Positions 32,444-40,348 of a stretch of 64,000 nucleotides of DNA are shown piece by piece (the first letter of the stretch is position 1; each line of letters starts with the position of its first letter). Both the position numbers and the translations under genes were made by a program. Origin of the DNA: CBDCPI01 sp965220245 (GTDB taxonomy: Bacteria; Chloroflexota; Dehalococcoidia; Lucifugimonadales; UBA3495). The stretch lies in assembly GCA_965220245.1 (NCBI GenBank), contig CBDCPI010000008.1:682001-746000 (forward strand), written 5' to 3'. Under the pieces are notes generated by a model. That model was not told the DNA's origin. It worked only from the letters and a program-made list of their open reading frames with translations, and made no database searches.

Positions 32444-33841
32444 TCACCCTTCTTGCTCCGCCACAAAGGCGTTAATGGCGAGCCAGTCCTGCCGCAGCGC
32501 CGCTAGGGTTTCCCCGCCGATCGCGGTGTGCCCGTAATGGGTCTCTTCGAAAGAGTCGACGATGCGCCGCACCGGTTCCCGTGGCAAGACCCCCTGTAAA
32601 GCGCCTTGGTGTTGCCGGGGCGTCTCCCATTCCCGCCGCGGTTGGCCCATGCGGTCGGCAGCATCCAATAACCGGTGGTAAAACTCCCTTGGATTCTCCG
32701 GTTCGCTTGGCGCTTTGTGTCTTTGCCTCCCAACAGCAGGCAGGTTGCTCCACCAATCGGACAACAGCGCCGATAGGTCCCGATTGGCCCGGCTCCAGCT
32801 AAAAAGGGACTCTCGGGTCTCCTCCACTTCTCCGCCGCGGCGTCTACTTCTGCTGAACCGGAAAACTTTGTAAAGTAACCAGCCAGCGGCAGATGCGGCG
32901 GCGGCCAAGGCAGTAAACTTGAGAAAGGTCTTTAATCCAGCCGGAATTCCGCCACCAGACTCGTCATTTGCCAGTTGTTCGTGGAACTGCTCAAGCTGTT
33001 GCCGAGCTTCCTCCAAACTGGAAAAGTCACCGCCGCCAAACCACCCGGAGAACAGGTTGGCCAGGTGCACCAAAAGACCGGCTAACCCACCCAGGGCCAA
33101 AATTAGCGGTTGGAGGACCCACAGGCCGGCGTTGCCGACGGCGATTAACGCGGTCTTGGTTAATTCGTCCAAGCCTCCCACACCCAAGGCTCCGATCAGC
33201 AACGCCAGCACTATTACGGCGCCGGCGCTAAACACAATGGGAAGCCACCAACTGCCGGACATGAGTTGGGAGTCGCCAGCCTCCCAGGAGAACCGGGCTA
33301 AAGCGAGGCCCACCAAGCCTATGGCGAAATAGCCCACCGCCAGATAGGTATTGATAATTTCTTTCGAGGTTAGGCTGTCGGCCAGCACCGCTGCGACCAA
33401 GGCGATCAGACCCCAGCGGAAAGAATTGCGCACTGTATCCAGCGTCATGTCGTCGTAGGCTATGGTTGCTCCCCGCCACCACACCAGCAGCAAGAAGCCA
33501 AGGCTAAATACAACTACGGCGGCGGTACGGGGATCGCCGCCGACCAGTTCTCCCACTGAGGCTAGTCCGGGACCCGGATTCAGTATGGACAAGAGGGCTA
33601 ACGCCGCCAGGCTGATCAATGAACCGATTACGCCTCTCAGCCGGCGAGACCACGGGAGGGTCTGCAACCACCCGGACATAAAGAAAGCCGCAATTATGGA
33701 CAGCAACACCAGCCAAAAGGGCAAGCTAGACTCAGTAACGTGGATTGCGACGCTGGCTACAACAATGACCCAATAGAAGGCGCAGGTCTCCATAAACAGT
33801 GTAACGCTGGCGAGGGCGCTACTCCGCCAGAACTGGCTCAT
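32444..33841 (-). CDS. DUF4129-domain membrane protein
   Basis: This 465-residue protein has 9-10 membrane helices across residues 10-330, then a soluble tail of about 110 residues with the DUF4129 pattern (REFYHRLLDAADRMGQPRRE, then TPRQHQGAL). Residues 270-300 are a small charged coiled coil between helices. DUF4129 proteins accompany DUF58 and MoxR proteins and often a transglutaminase, a set thought to assemble or mature cell-surface or metalloprotein complexes. It overlaps the DUF58 gene by 23 bases. No transglutaminase domain is visible here. Confidence 0.8.
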   Translation of the reverse strand: MSQFWRSSALASVTLFMETCAFYWVIVVASVAIHVTESSLPFWLVLLSIIAAFFMSGWLQTLPWSRRLRGVIGSLISLAALALLSILNPGPGLASVGELVGGDPRTAAVVVFSLGFLLLVWWRGATIAYDDMTLDTVRNSFRWGLIALVAAVLADSLTSKEIINTYLAVGYFAIGLVGLALARFSWEAGDSQLMSGSWWLPIVFSAGAVIVLALLIGALGVGGLDELTKTALIAVGNAGLWVLQPLILALGGLAGLLVHLANLFSGWFGGGDFSSLEEARQQLEQFHEQLANDESGGGIPAGLKTFLKFTALAAAASAAGWLLYKVFRFSRSRRRGGEVEETRESLFSWSRANRDLSALLSDWWSNLPAVGRQRHKAPSEPENPREFYHRLLDAADRMGQPRREWETPRQHQGALQGVLPREPVRRIVDSFEETHYGHTAIGGETLAALRQDWLAINAFVAEQEG

Positions 33842-35042
33842 CTGCGGCCTCCTTATCTACAGCCGGCCCCACCAGATACATTTCCACATCGGGGACCTGT
33901 AAATCGGGGAAACCGTCCCCGGCGTAAAGCAACAGAAGTTGGTAACCCCGCTCCTTCATCTCGGCAATTTCCCGGGTGAGGGAGGGGGTAACGACCGCGG
34001 TCACTAGGACCACCGTTGCGCCGGCTGGCAGCTTGTCCCGCTCGCCTTTAAGAACTTCGGGCAAGGTAGTAACCACGTAGGGACCGGCCATAGCCAAAGA
34101 TTCCAGCACCAGCGGCAGTTGGGACGGCGCTGCGCCCAGGGGCACGCTAATGTACTTGGCGGAATAGGTGGCTACCGCGTTGCTCACCAAACCGAAGGAG
34201 TATCCCCGCTTGGCGGCATAGCTCGCCACCGACGCCGCTACCGTCACTCCTCGTTCGAATAGGCGGCGGTTGCTGGTTTCCCACGGCTCCTCGCTGGTGG
34301 CCGCGTTGAGGGCCACCAAGACGTTTAGGGAAACGACCGGCGCGAACAGCTTGGTCTGAATTTGGGGAGCCCGGGCGGTGGCCTTCCAGTCAATATGCTT
34401 CATGGGGTCCGAAGGCAAGTAGTCCCGATGTCCGGCAAACTGGCTGGAGTCATAGAACAACGGTCTGCGGCCTCGTCCCTCACCCAAGGGATGCTGGAAA
34501 GGCAGGCCCAATTGCTCCAAGTCCACCACCCGCGGGTATACGATCACGTGCTCCAACTCCTCAAACCGCGCCTCTGACGCGCTGAAGCCAAAGATGTCGC
34601 CGCTGCGCACCCGCACCGGACCGATGCGGTGCAATCCGCGGGCGGTACACCGCAGGTTGTATTTCCAGGTAGCTTGTTGGAAGGGGAGCAAAGACGTAGT
34701 TATGGAGTGTTGCCGCATCCCTTCGATATTGTTGGCCCGGAGCTTGGCGCCGGCCAAGTCCAGGCCGTCGGGAAAGCTCTCTTGTATATCTACCCAGATC
34801 AGGGGCAGGACCTTATCGTTACGCAAGGTAACTGTGTATTCGAAGGTATCCCCGATGAACGCCCGATGCCGGGCGACTCGCCGGGAGTGACTAACTTTGC
34901 GGAAAGCGAACCGGTCCCATAGTTTAGTCGCCAGCCAAATAAGAATGACCAAGGACCCCACAATGATCAGCAGACCTTCGCTGGCCAACAAGCCAATAAA
35001 CACTAGCAGCCCGCTAATGAAGAGCCAGAGGTCGTTCAGCAT
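33819..35042 (-). CDS. DUF58-domain protein
   Basis: This 407-residue protein has two N-terminal membrane helices (residues 5-42). The DUF58 motif is near residues 215-240: RDYLPSDPMKHIDWKATARA. The C-terminal half has a von Willebrand-like layout with a LVALNAATSE strand. DUF58 proteins act with MoxR ATPases, possibly as adaptor proteins. It lies between the MoxR gene (18-base gap upstream) and the DUF4129 gene (overlapping), as expected of a three-gene operon. Confidence 0.88.
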   Translation of the reverse strand: MLNDLWLFISGLLVFIGLLASEGLLIIVGSLVILIWLATKLWDRFAFRKVSHSRRVARHRAFIGDTFEYTVTLRNDKVLPLIWVDIQESFPDGLDLAGAKLRANNIEGMRQHSITTSLLPFQQATWKYNLRCTARGLHRIGPVRVRSGDIFGFSASEARFEELEHVIVYPRVVDLEQLGLPFQHPLGEGRGRRPLFYDSSQFAGHRDYLPSDPMKHIDWKATARAPQIQTKLFAPVVSLNVLVALNAATSEEPWETSNRRLFERGVTVAASVASYAAKRGYSFGLVSNAVATYSAKYISVPLGAAPSQLPLVLESLAMAGPYVVTTLPEVLKGERDKLPAGATVVLVTAVVTPSLTREIAEMKERGYQLLLLYAGDGFPDLQVPDVEMYLVGPAVDKEAADEPVLAE

Positions 35043-35060
35043 GGGGGAGTACCGGAAGGT

Positions 35061-36044
35061 CTAAACCGGGACCGGAATCTGGTGGAGTAGTTCTCCCACG
35101 ATGTGTTCCGCGGTACGCTCGCGTAGCCGGGCTTGAGACTTGAGGATCATCCGGTGGGACAAAGCATAGGGGGCAAGCACCTGAATGTCATCCGGCGTCA
35201 CATAGTCCCGTCCCTGGATTGCCGCCATCGCTTGGCTGCAACGATATAGGCCGATGCTGGCCCTGGGGCTGGCGCCAAGCTCCACGTCGGGGTGGCGGCG
35301 GGTGGCCTGTACCAGTTGGACCAAGTAGTTACGCAGCACCGGGTCCAGATACACCCTGCGTACCGTGGCTTGGAAGTCCAATACTTCCTGTCCCGAAGCC
35401 ACCGGTTCTAGGGCCGACAGCGGATCGGCGGACTCGAAGCGCGTCAGCATCTCCTCTTCCTCGGTAGCCTCCGGGTAGCCCAGCCGGAGCCGGAGCAAGA
35501 ACCGGTCTAGTTGGGCTTCAGGCAGCGGAAACGTCCCCTCCAACTCGATGGGGTTCTGCGTGGCGATCACCAGAAACGGGGCTGGCAATGAGATGGTGAC
35601 GTCGTCAACCGTCAACTGCCGTTCCGCCATAGCCTCCAACAGGGCCGACTGGGTACGCGGCGTTGCCCGGTTGATCTCATCCGCCAAGACCACTTGGGCG
35701 ATAACCGGGCCTGGCCGGAAAGTAAACTCGGAGGTCTTTTGGTTGTAGTAGTGAATACCGGTGATGTCTGAGGGCATCAAGTCCGGCGTAAACTGGATCC
35801 GCTTGAAGTTGCAATCGAGCGAGTCGGCCAATGACCGGGCCAAGGTCGTTTTGCCGATGCCGGGAACGTCCTCGATGAGGATGTGACCGCCCCCTAAAAT
35901 AGCGGCCAAGCAAAGCTCAATTACTTGGCCTTTGCCCACCAACACCTGCTCGACGTTAGCTTTGACCCTTGCGGCGACTTGGGCCAATGCTGTAGTGGTC
36001 GATTCGGGGGAGGCGCTTTGGGTCATATTAGTCAAGGGGGCCAC
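35061..36044 (-). CDS. MoxR-family AAA+ ATPase
   Basis: This is a 327-residue AAA+ ATPase. The Walker A DVPGIGKTT is at residues 59-67, Walker B VVLADEINRATPRTQ follows, and ATQNPIELEGTFPLPEAQLDRF is the sensor 1 and MoxR signature. It is a cytosolic chaperone-like ATPase that usually works with the DUF58 and DUF4129 partners encoded next. The annotated start is GTG; an in-frame ATG six codons later (36026) is equally possible, as no strong ribosome site is seen. It heads the minus-strand trio. Confidence 0.9.
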   Translation of the reverse strand: MAPLTNMTQSASPESTTTALAQVAARVKANVEQVLVGKGQVIELCLAAILGGGHILIEDVPGIGKTTLARSLADSLDCNFKRIQFTPDLMPSDITGIHYYNQKTSEFTFRPGPVIAQVVLADEINRATPRTQSALLEAMAERQLTVDDVTISLPAPFLVIATQNPIELEGTFPLPEAQLDRFLLRLRLGYPEATEEEEMLTRFESADPLSALEPVASGQEVLDFQATVRRVYLDPVLRNYLVQLVQATRRHPDVELGASPRASIGLYRCSQAMAAIQGRDYVTPDDIQVLAPYALSHRMILKSQARLRERTAEHIVGELLHQIPVPV

Positions 36045-36112
36045 AGAATTTGACTGATAGCTAGTAGTCGAACATCTTTGAAATGAGGATTAGGTTATGC
36101 TGACATTTCCCC

Positions 36113-36152
36113 GTCTCTCCCACGAAAGCGGGAATCCAGTGAGGAGACCAAG
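36113..36152. repeat. Fragment of family A repeat arm
   Basis: CTCTCCCACGAAAGCGGGAATCCAGTG resembles one arm of the family A interior (CTCCCGCTTTCGCGGGAGTCC at 19710). No termini or partner arm follow, so it is a remnant in the spacer between the MoxR and MarR genes. Confidence 0.4.
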
Positions 36153-36265
36153 CTGCGATTGTATGCCCCGCTGCCGGAGGCGAAGTACCGCACCGACGCC
36201 CATGGAGTGTGCCTGCGGCTGGGCCTAATCTAATTAACAGCGTGTGTTGAGAATACTCGGCATTC

Positions 36266-36724
36266 TTAGTTCTCGGAGTTGGCCAGAATCTTCTGTATAG
36301 TGGACGTTAAAGTCTCCCTTTCCTTCTCGCTGACGCCCGCCAGGAGCGAGGCCTCGTTCTCCTGTCGGTGCCGGATAATCTCGGGCACCAGCCTCTGCGC
36401 CTTCTCCGTCAGGCTCAAGTACACCATGCGACGGTCGTTTTTCGAGTACTGCCGCCAAAGCAGGCGCTTCTTGACCAACTGTTCCACCTGCCGGCTGATG
36501 GCGGTAGCGTCGATGGGAACTATTTGCGCCAGCTCGGTAACAGTGCACGCATCGCCGGTGTGGCATCGGTAGATGATTGCCATCTGCACCGGGGTAATCT
36601 CAAGGGGTTTCAGCCGCTGGCTTAACCCGTTGAGGACGGCGTTACAGAAGTTGTACGAGATATATGCCAGATACATGTGGTCGGAATTCTCTAGCACCGG
36701 GTTGCCCGGAGACCGAAATTCCAT
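36266..36724 (-). CDS. MarR-family transcriptional regulator (1)
   Basis: This 152-residue winged-helix protein has LEITPVQMAIIYRC, the recognition helix TELAQIVPIDATAISRQVEQL and the wing YSKNDRRMVYLSLTEKA (D-x-R motif). It acts as a dimer repressing or activating nearby genes in response to a ligand. A palindromic pair upstream at 36759-36812 is the likely operator and suggests autoregulation. The regulated gene, apart from itself, is not clear: no divergent coding gene lies within 300 bases. A second MarR gene is at 44752. Confidence 0.88.
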   Translation of the reverse strand: MEFRSPGNPVLENSDHMYLAYISYNFCNAVLNGLSQRLKPLEITPVQMAIIYRCHTGDACTVTELAQIVPIDATAISRQVEQLVKKRLLWRQYSKNDRRMVYLSLTEKAQRLVPEIIRHRQENEASLLAGVSEKERETLTSTIQKILANSEN

Positions 36725-36758
36725 ATGTCATACTCCCTTCGAGAACGATAGGTACGAT

Positions 36759-36812
36759 ATTCTCAACGTGTGTTGGCAATGCCAAGTATGAAAACCAACA
36801 CTTGTTGAGAAT
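36759..36812 (-). promoter_or_regulatory. Palindromic operator candidate upstream of marR-1
   Basis: ATTCTCAACGTGTGTTGG (36759-36776) and CCAACACTTGTTGAGAAT (36795-36812) are inverted copies matching at 16 of 18, separated by 18 bases. Each contains a CAAC-N4-GTTG-like half-palindrome typical of MarR sites. A third copy of the half (GTGTGTTGAGAATAC) lies beyond the 3' end of the gene at 36241-36256. Binding is inferred. Confidence 0.6.
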
Positions 36813-36884
36813 ACCTTAGGTGCAAAATTGTTGTTTAATATAATGTTGTCAGGGCATTCTTAGCAAATGCGGGTGTTCATATGA

Positions 36885-36948
36885 GGATAGGCGATTTTGA
36901 TTCCCTTATGTGGCCTCCACAAGGCCATCCGTAGTTCCGCGAAAGCGG
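36885..36948. repeat. Dispersed repeat with TGGCCTCCACAAGGCCA hairpin (copy 1)
   Basis: GGATAGGCGATTTTGATTCC followed by TGTGGCCTCCACAAGGCCAT, then CCGTAGTTCCGCG, closely matches 44494-44560. The inner hairpin TGGCCT/AGGCCA is perfect. Both copies lie within 300 bases upstream of a marR gene. Confidence 0.6.
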
Positions 36949-37032
36949 AAAAGACGGTTTGAGCACTTTCATAGTAATGACGGATTGGCTGCTCTGTCCA
37001 TCATTCTAAAAACGTTGGACTAATAGTTAGCC

Positions 37033-37090
37033 AGTCCGCTCACCTTGAGCGAAGCCGAAGGGGCTCTCCTGAGCGGAGTCGAAGGACTTG
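37033..37090. repeat. Family D repeat
   Basis: CCGCTCACCTTGAGCGAAGC followed by CTCCTGAGCGGAGTCGAAGG. It carries the same units as at 366-425 and 8578-8722, here just 3' of the nucleotidyltransferase gene, where it may form a terminator-like hairpin. Confidence 0.5.
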
Positions 37091-37134
37091 CCCTGGGTAG
37101 ACTGAGCAAAGGCCAAGCTCCGACGGTAGGGGGC

Positions 37135-37842
37135 CTATTGGGAAGGAAGGCCCAAGAACTCTTCGGCCTCTCTCAAGTCCTTGAACGAGTCCACGCTTCT
37201 CCAAAACGCCCGGGACTGATAGGCGGTGATGCCGCCGGCTTGGGCTAATCGGGGAAAAGTGCTGGTTTCGTGATCGCCCAACTCGGGTAACTCCGGGTAG
37301 ATTGCCCGCTCCAAGACGTACACTCCAGCATTGATCCAATGGGGCATTTCCACCTTTTCCCGGAACCCTACCACGTCCCCGGAGCTATCCAGGTCCACCA
37401 GTCCGTAGGGGCTGACCATAGGCGCCACCATTATGGTTGCCAGGTGAGCGGGATTTGCCGACTTCTTCTCCTGGTGGCGTTCTAGCAAAGCCCTTGGGTC
37501 TTCGGAAGTGACTATATCGCCGTTAAGCACCATCACCGACTGTTCCTCCTCCGGCACTAAAGAGAAGCCCTGTCTAATGGCTCCTCCACGGCCCAAGGGA
37601 GAGTCTTCGATACTGTAGTGGGCCCGAATGCCGAAGGCCTCGCCATCTCCAAAGTGGTCTTTGATAGCCTCCCAGCGGTACCCGGCAAGAAAGACCACGT
37701 CGGTGACGCCAATAACTTGGAGCCACTCCACTTGCCGGTCCAAAATTGGCCTCCCGCCCACGGGCACCATGGGTTTGGGTAGAGTGTCGGTTAGAGGCCG
37801 GAGTCTTTCGCCCATGCCTCCGGCTAGGATTAATGCGTACAT
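37135..37842 (-). CDS. Sugar-nucleotide (mannose/glucose-1-phosphate) nucleotidyltransferase
   Basis: This 235-residue protein has MYALILAGGMGERLRPLTDT and LPKPMVPVGGRPI at the N-terminus, the classic nucleotidyltransferase signature with the catalytic Lys, and VMVLNGDIVT with the metal Asp. It would form an NDP-sugar from NTP and a hexose 1-phosphate. The short length lacks the hexapeptide-repeat tail of GlmU. GDP-mannose supply for a PimA-like enzyme is attractive but speculative. It is monocistronic. Confidence 0.85.
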   Translation of the reverse strand: MYALILAGGMGERLRPLTDTLPKPMVPVGGRPILDRQVEWLQVIGVTDVVFLAGYRWEAIKDHFGDGEAFGIRAHYSIEDSPLGRGGAIRQGFSLVPEEEQSVMVLNGDIVTSEDPRALLERHQEKKSANPAHLATIMVAPMVSPYGLVDLDSSGDVVGFREKVEMPHWINAGVYVLERAIYPELPELGDHETSTFPRLAQAGGITAYQSRAFWRSVDSFKDLREAEEFLGLPSQ

Positions 37843-37943
37843 GCAGGACCGCCTCGCCCGGTTTTAGCCAGCCATTACCCGAAAGTGCGGATTGCGCCTA
37901 ATATACTCACCGGCAGGCAGATTGGTCAAACCGTTCCCCACAG

Positions 37944-38180
37944 GTAACTATTCAGACTTGATACATCATTCCGGCCCCCGGACCCATCATTCCGGCTCAA
38001 GGCCGGAATCCATAATCGGTTTGCAACCAGTCCGCCGCGGCGAATTCCCCTTCCTTGGCATTTCTGGATTCCCGCCTGCGCGGGAATGACGGTTGGGCGG
38101 CAAAGGGTGGTGGGATGATTAGCATTGGCATTGCTGATGTGGCTCTCAGTGAATTCTCCTCACCAAGTCTGAACAGTTAC
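37944..38180. mobile_element. MITE, family A (copy A4) with perfect 8-bp target duplication
   Basis: The termini GTAACTATTCAGACTTG and CAAGTCTGAACAGTTAC match at 16 of 17 when inverted. They are flanked by identical CCCCACAG (37936-37943 and 38181-38188). The interior has two copies of CATTCCGG arms and GGATTCCCGCCTGCGCGGGA. It is 237 bp and has no open frame. This is the clearest member for defining the family ends. Confidence 0.85.
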
Positions 38181-38307
38181 CCCCACAGCCTTTGGTTACC
38201 GGCAAGCGGCGGGTGAAGGAAAGCAATGTAAGGAGACTGTACACAGAACTTTTGAGTTGGCGATTGAGTTATAGCTAGCCGGAGGTCTAACGTTTTGCGC
38301 GGCGGGG

Positions 38308-38739
38308 CTAGACGAGGGTTCCTAATCTGTTGGCGAGGTCGCGCCCAGAGGTGGCCGGTGGCAACGATTTGCCGTCTATCCGATAAAGCTCAATTGCCTC
38401 GTCTACAATCTGGCAAAGTTCCTGGAACACCTGCCACTCATCGGCTCCATGACACCCACCATATATCAGGCCCGGAGCGCTGCCCACGTAACACTGCCCA
38501 TCCTCGGACCATTCGATTATTTTGACGTACCGGGCGCTGTCCTTCATTTCCGGACTCCTCGATGGCGGCCCTGACGCACGGACTTGGTAGGTCTTCGCCT
38601 CATTACCCGGATTACCTGATATCGTAACAGGTCTTACGACGTTTGGATGGACAAAGTTCCGATGGTTTCCCCGGCCACCCCGGTTGACAAACCCTGCGCG
38701 TTCCAAATCAGAAACCAGTTCACGAATCTTTGACGACAA
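38308..38739 (-). CDS. HicA-HicB fused toxin/antitoxin protein
   Basis: This 143-residue protein joins two usually separate proteins. Residues 1-55 are HicA-like: KIRELVSDLERAGFVNRGGR then GNHRNFVHP, which includes the catalytic His26. Residues 65-143 are HicB-like: RYVKIIEWSEDGQCYVGSAP then HGADEWQVFQELCQIVDEAI. The junction (residues 52-65, 38545-38590) holds in another frame the lost HicA end RAAIEES, so the fusion likely arose from single-base losses. HicA toxins are mRNA interferases and HicB binds and blocks them. A fused, C-terminally altered HicA may be inactive. Confidence 0.75.
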   Translation of the reverse strand: MSSKIRELVSDLERAGFVNRGGRGNHRNFVHPNVVRPVTISGNPGNEAKTYQVRASGPPSRSPEMKDSARYVKIIEWSEDGQCYVGSAPGLIYGGCHGADEWQVFQELCQIVDEAIELYRIDGKSLPPATSGRDLANRLGTLV

Positions 38740-38837
38740 ATCTAGGCTCTAAGCAAACGGCAAGCCCAATATGGTGGGAGCCGGGCGAACGTGTGACAGC
38801 TTCTTAGGCGCCAAACTAGCCATAAGCGTACCGAAGT

Positions 38838-38911
38838 TGGCTGCCCGGCCTGGATTCGAACCAGGGATTTCAGCTCCAAAGGCTGACGTGCTACCCCTAC
38901 ACCACCGGGCA
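38838..38911 (-). tRNA. tRNA-Gln (TTG)
   Basis: Read on the minus strand it begins TGCCCGGTGGTGTAGGGGTA. The acceptor stem TGCCCGG pairs with CCGGGCA; the anticodon stem TCAGC/GCTGA encloses CTTTGGA, giving anticodon TTG; the T arm is CCTGG TTCGAAT CCAGG. Discriminator G and an encoded CCA end at 38838-38840. Confidence 0.95.
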
Positions 38912-39071
38912 CTGGGCAAGGCCCGTCCGCCGCCTTTCACTGGCATAGGGCCGTAACTATATTCTGCGGCTCCTTCCAAATTGCGTCAAGTAGCCCTGAC
39001 TATAAAGGGTGTCTACGGTTTGGGGCTAGGTGACAGCCTTAAAGCGCGGGCAGGGTGCTATAATTTTGGGT

Positions 39072-39845
39072 ATGAAACGAATGCGTATCGCGTTGCTGCA
39101 TATGGCGCCCAAACTCAACGACATCAGCCACAACCGGAGCTTGCTGGAATCGGCTGTCCGTGTCGCCGCGGATAACGGGGCCGACTGGGCGATTACGCCG
39201 GAGCTTTGCGTCTCCGGTTATATGTTCATGCAACATATTGGCACCGGCTGGATCCTTCCTCAGCCCGACCCGTGGATGCAGGACTTCTGCCGGTTGGTGA
39301 GGGAACTCAAAATAACCGTGTTCCTTTCCCATCCGGAACGCGACCCCGAATCCGATAAGATGTACAACACGGTTTTCGTTATTGACCGAAACGGTGAAAT
39401 CACCGGCAAGCACCGGAAAATCAATGCCCTACATGGGGCCGAGGCTTGGTCCAGCCGTGGTTGGGAAGTGGACCAAGTGGAGGCCGACGGGACCAACGTG
39501 GGCGTCCTGGTCTGCGGGGACGCTTACCAGAACGGCATCGCTCAGACGCTAAAGGACCGGGGCGCTCAAGTGCTGGTCTGCCCATCGGCATGGGGCCCCG
39601 GCCAATGCGGCCCCGACGGAGAATGGGAGCAGCGCACCATCGACACCGGGTTGCCCATCTTTGTTTGCAACCGTTCCGGCGCCGAGGGGGAAGACATAGA
39701 CTACCGGCTAGCCGAGAGTGTCGTGGCCCAAGAGGGCCGGCGCTTGCTAGTGGGAACTTGCGACCGTTCGGTGGTCTTGGCTTTCGATTGGGACATGGAT
39801 ACCATGACCTTGCTGTCCCCCGATTTCAGCCGCCTGTATCTTTAA
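39072..39845 (+). CDS. Carbon-nitrogen hydrolase (nitrilase superfamily)
   Basis: This is a 257-residue hydrolase. The Glu-Lys-Cys triad is Glu44 (TPELCVSGY), Lys116 (GKHRKINAL) and Cys148 (VLVCGDAY). Members hydrolyse nitriles, amides or carbamoyl groups; amidase-type activity is more likely than nitrilase because the Cys context is CGDAY. An ATG at 39072 is preferred over an upstream GTG at 39030. Flanking genes (tRNA-Gln, ruvX) give no hint. It is soluble and likely oligomeric. Confidence 0.87.
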   Translation: MKRMRIALLHMAPKLNDISHNRSLLESAVRVAADNGADWAITPELCVSGYMFMQHIGTGWILPQPDPWMQDFCRLVRELKITVFLSHPERDPESDKMYNTVFVIDRNGEITGKHRKINALHGAEAWSSRGWEVDQVEADGTNVGVLVCGDAYQNGIAQTLKDRGAQVLVCPSAWGPGQCGPDGEWEQRTIDTGLPIFVCNRSGAEGEDIDYRLAESVVAQEGRRLLVGTCDRSVVLAFDWDMDTMTLLSPDFSRLYL

Positions 39846-39890
39846 CCAACGGTTGAAAGGCCCACGGTCGAGATTGCCCATAAAGCCGTC

Positions 39891-40343
39891 CTAACCTTCT
39901 AAGCCGTCCAGGAACCGCTGCAAAATCAAGACCGCGGCCCCTTCATCCACGGAGCCCTTGTCCCGGGAAGGCTGTCGGCCCGCTTCTCGCAGCAGTCCTT
40001 CAGCTTCCACCGAGGTAAACCGTTCGTCCACCGGGTAGACCGGAAGGCCGGTTTTTTGGCGCAATGCGCGCACAAACCCCTGGGCCTGCTTGGCGCCTCG
40101 GCCCAAACCACGGTCCAAGCTATAGGGAATCCCCACCACGAAACCGGCGGCGGCGCGTTCGTCGGCGATTTTCAAGATGCGCTCCAAGTCTTGGCCCAAT
40201 TTGGTGCGGACCAAGTGCCCTGCCGGGAAGGCAAAGTTACCCTCGGTCTCCCCTACGGCTAAGCCGATACGGCGCTCTCCTAAATCCAAGGCCAGTACTC
40301 TCAGATTCTTAACCTTTCCTTGACGATATAATTCCCCAATCAA
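39891..40343 (-). CDS. ruvX: Holliday junction resolvase-like RNase (RuvX/YqgF)
   Basis: This 150-residue protein has an RNase H-like fold: ALDLGERRIGLAVG with the first Asp, GIPYSLDRGLGRGAKQAQ, and VDERFTSVEAE with the second and third acids, then SVDEGAAVLILQ. It is essential in many bacteria for 16S pre-rRNA 5'-end processing, and is also named a Holliday junction resolvase. It is five bases after the alaS stop; the alaS-ruvX order is common, supporting cotranscription. The N-terminal eight residues may be a false extension. Confidence 0.92.
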   Translation of the reverse strand: MIGELYRQGKVKNLRVLALDLGERRIGLAVGETEGNFAFPAGHLVRTKLGQDLERILKIADERAAAGFVVGIPYSLDRGLGRGAKQAQGFVRALRQKTGLPVYPVDERFTSVEAEGLLREAGRQPSRDKGSVDEGAAVLILQRFLDGLEG

Positions 40344-40348
40344 AACAT

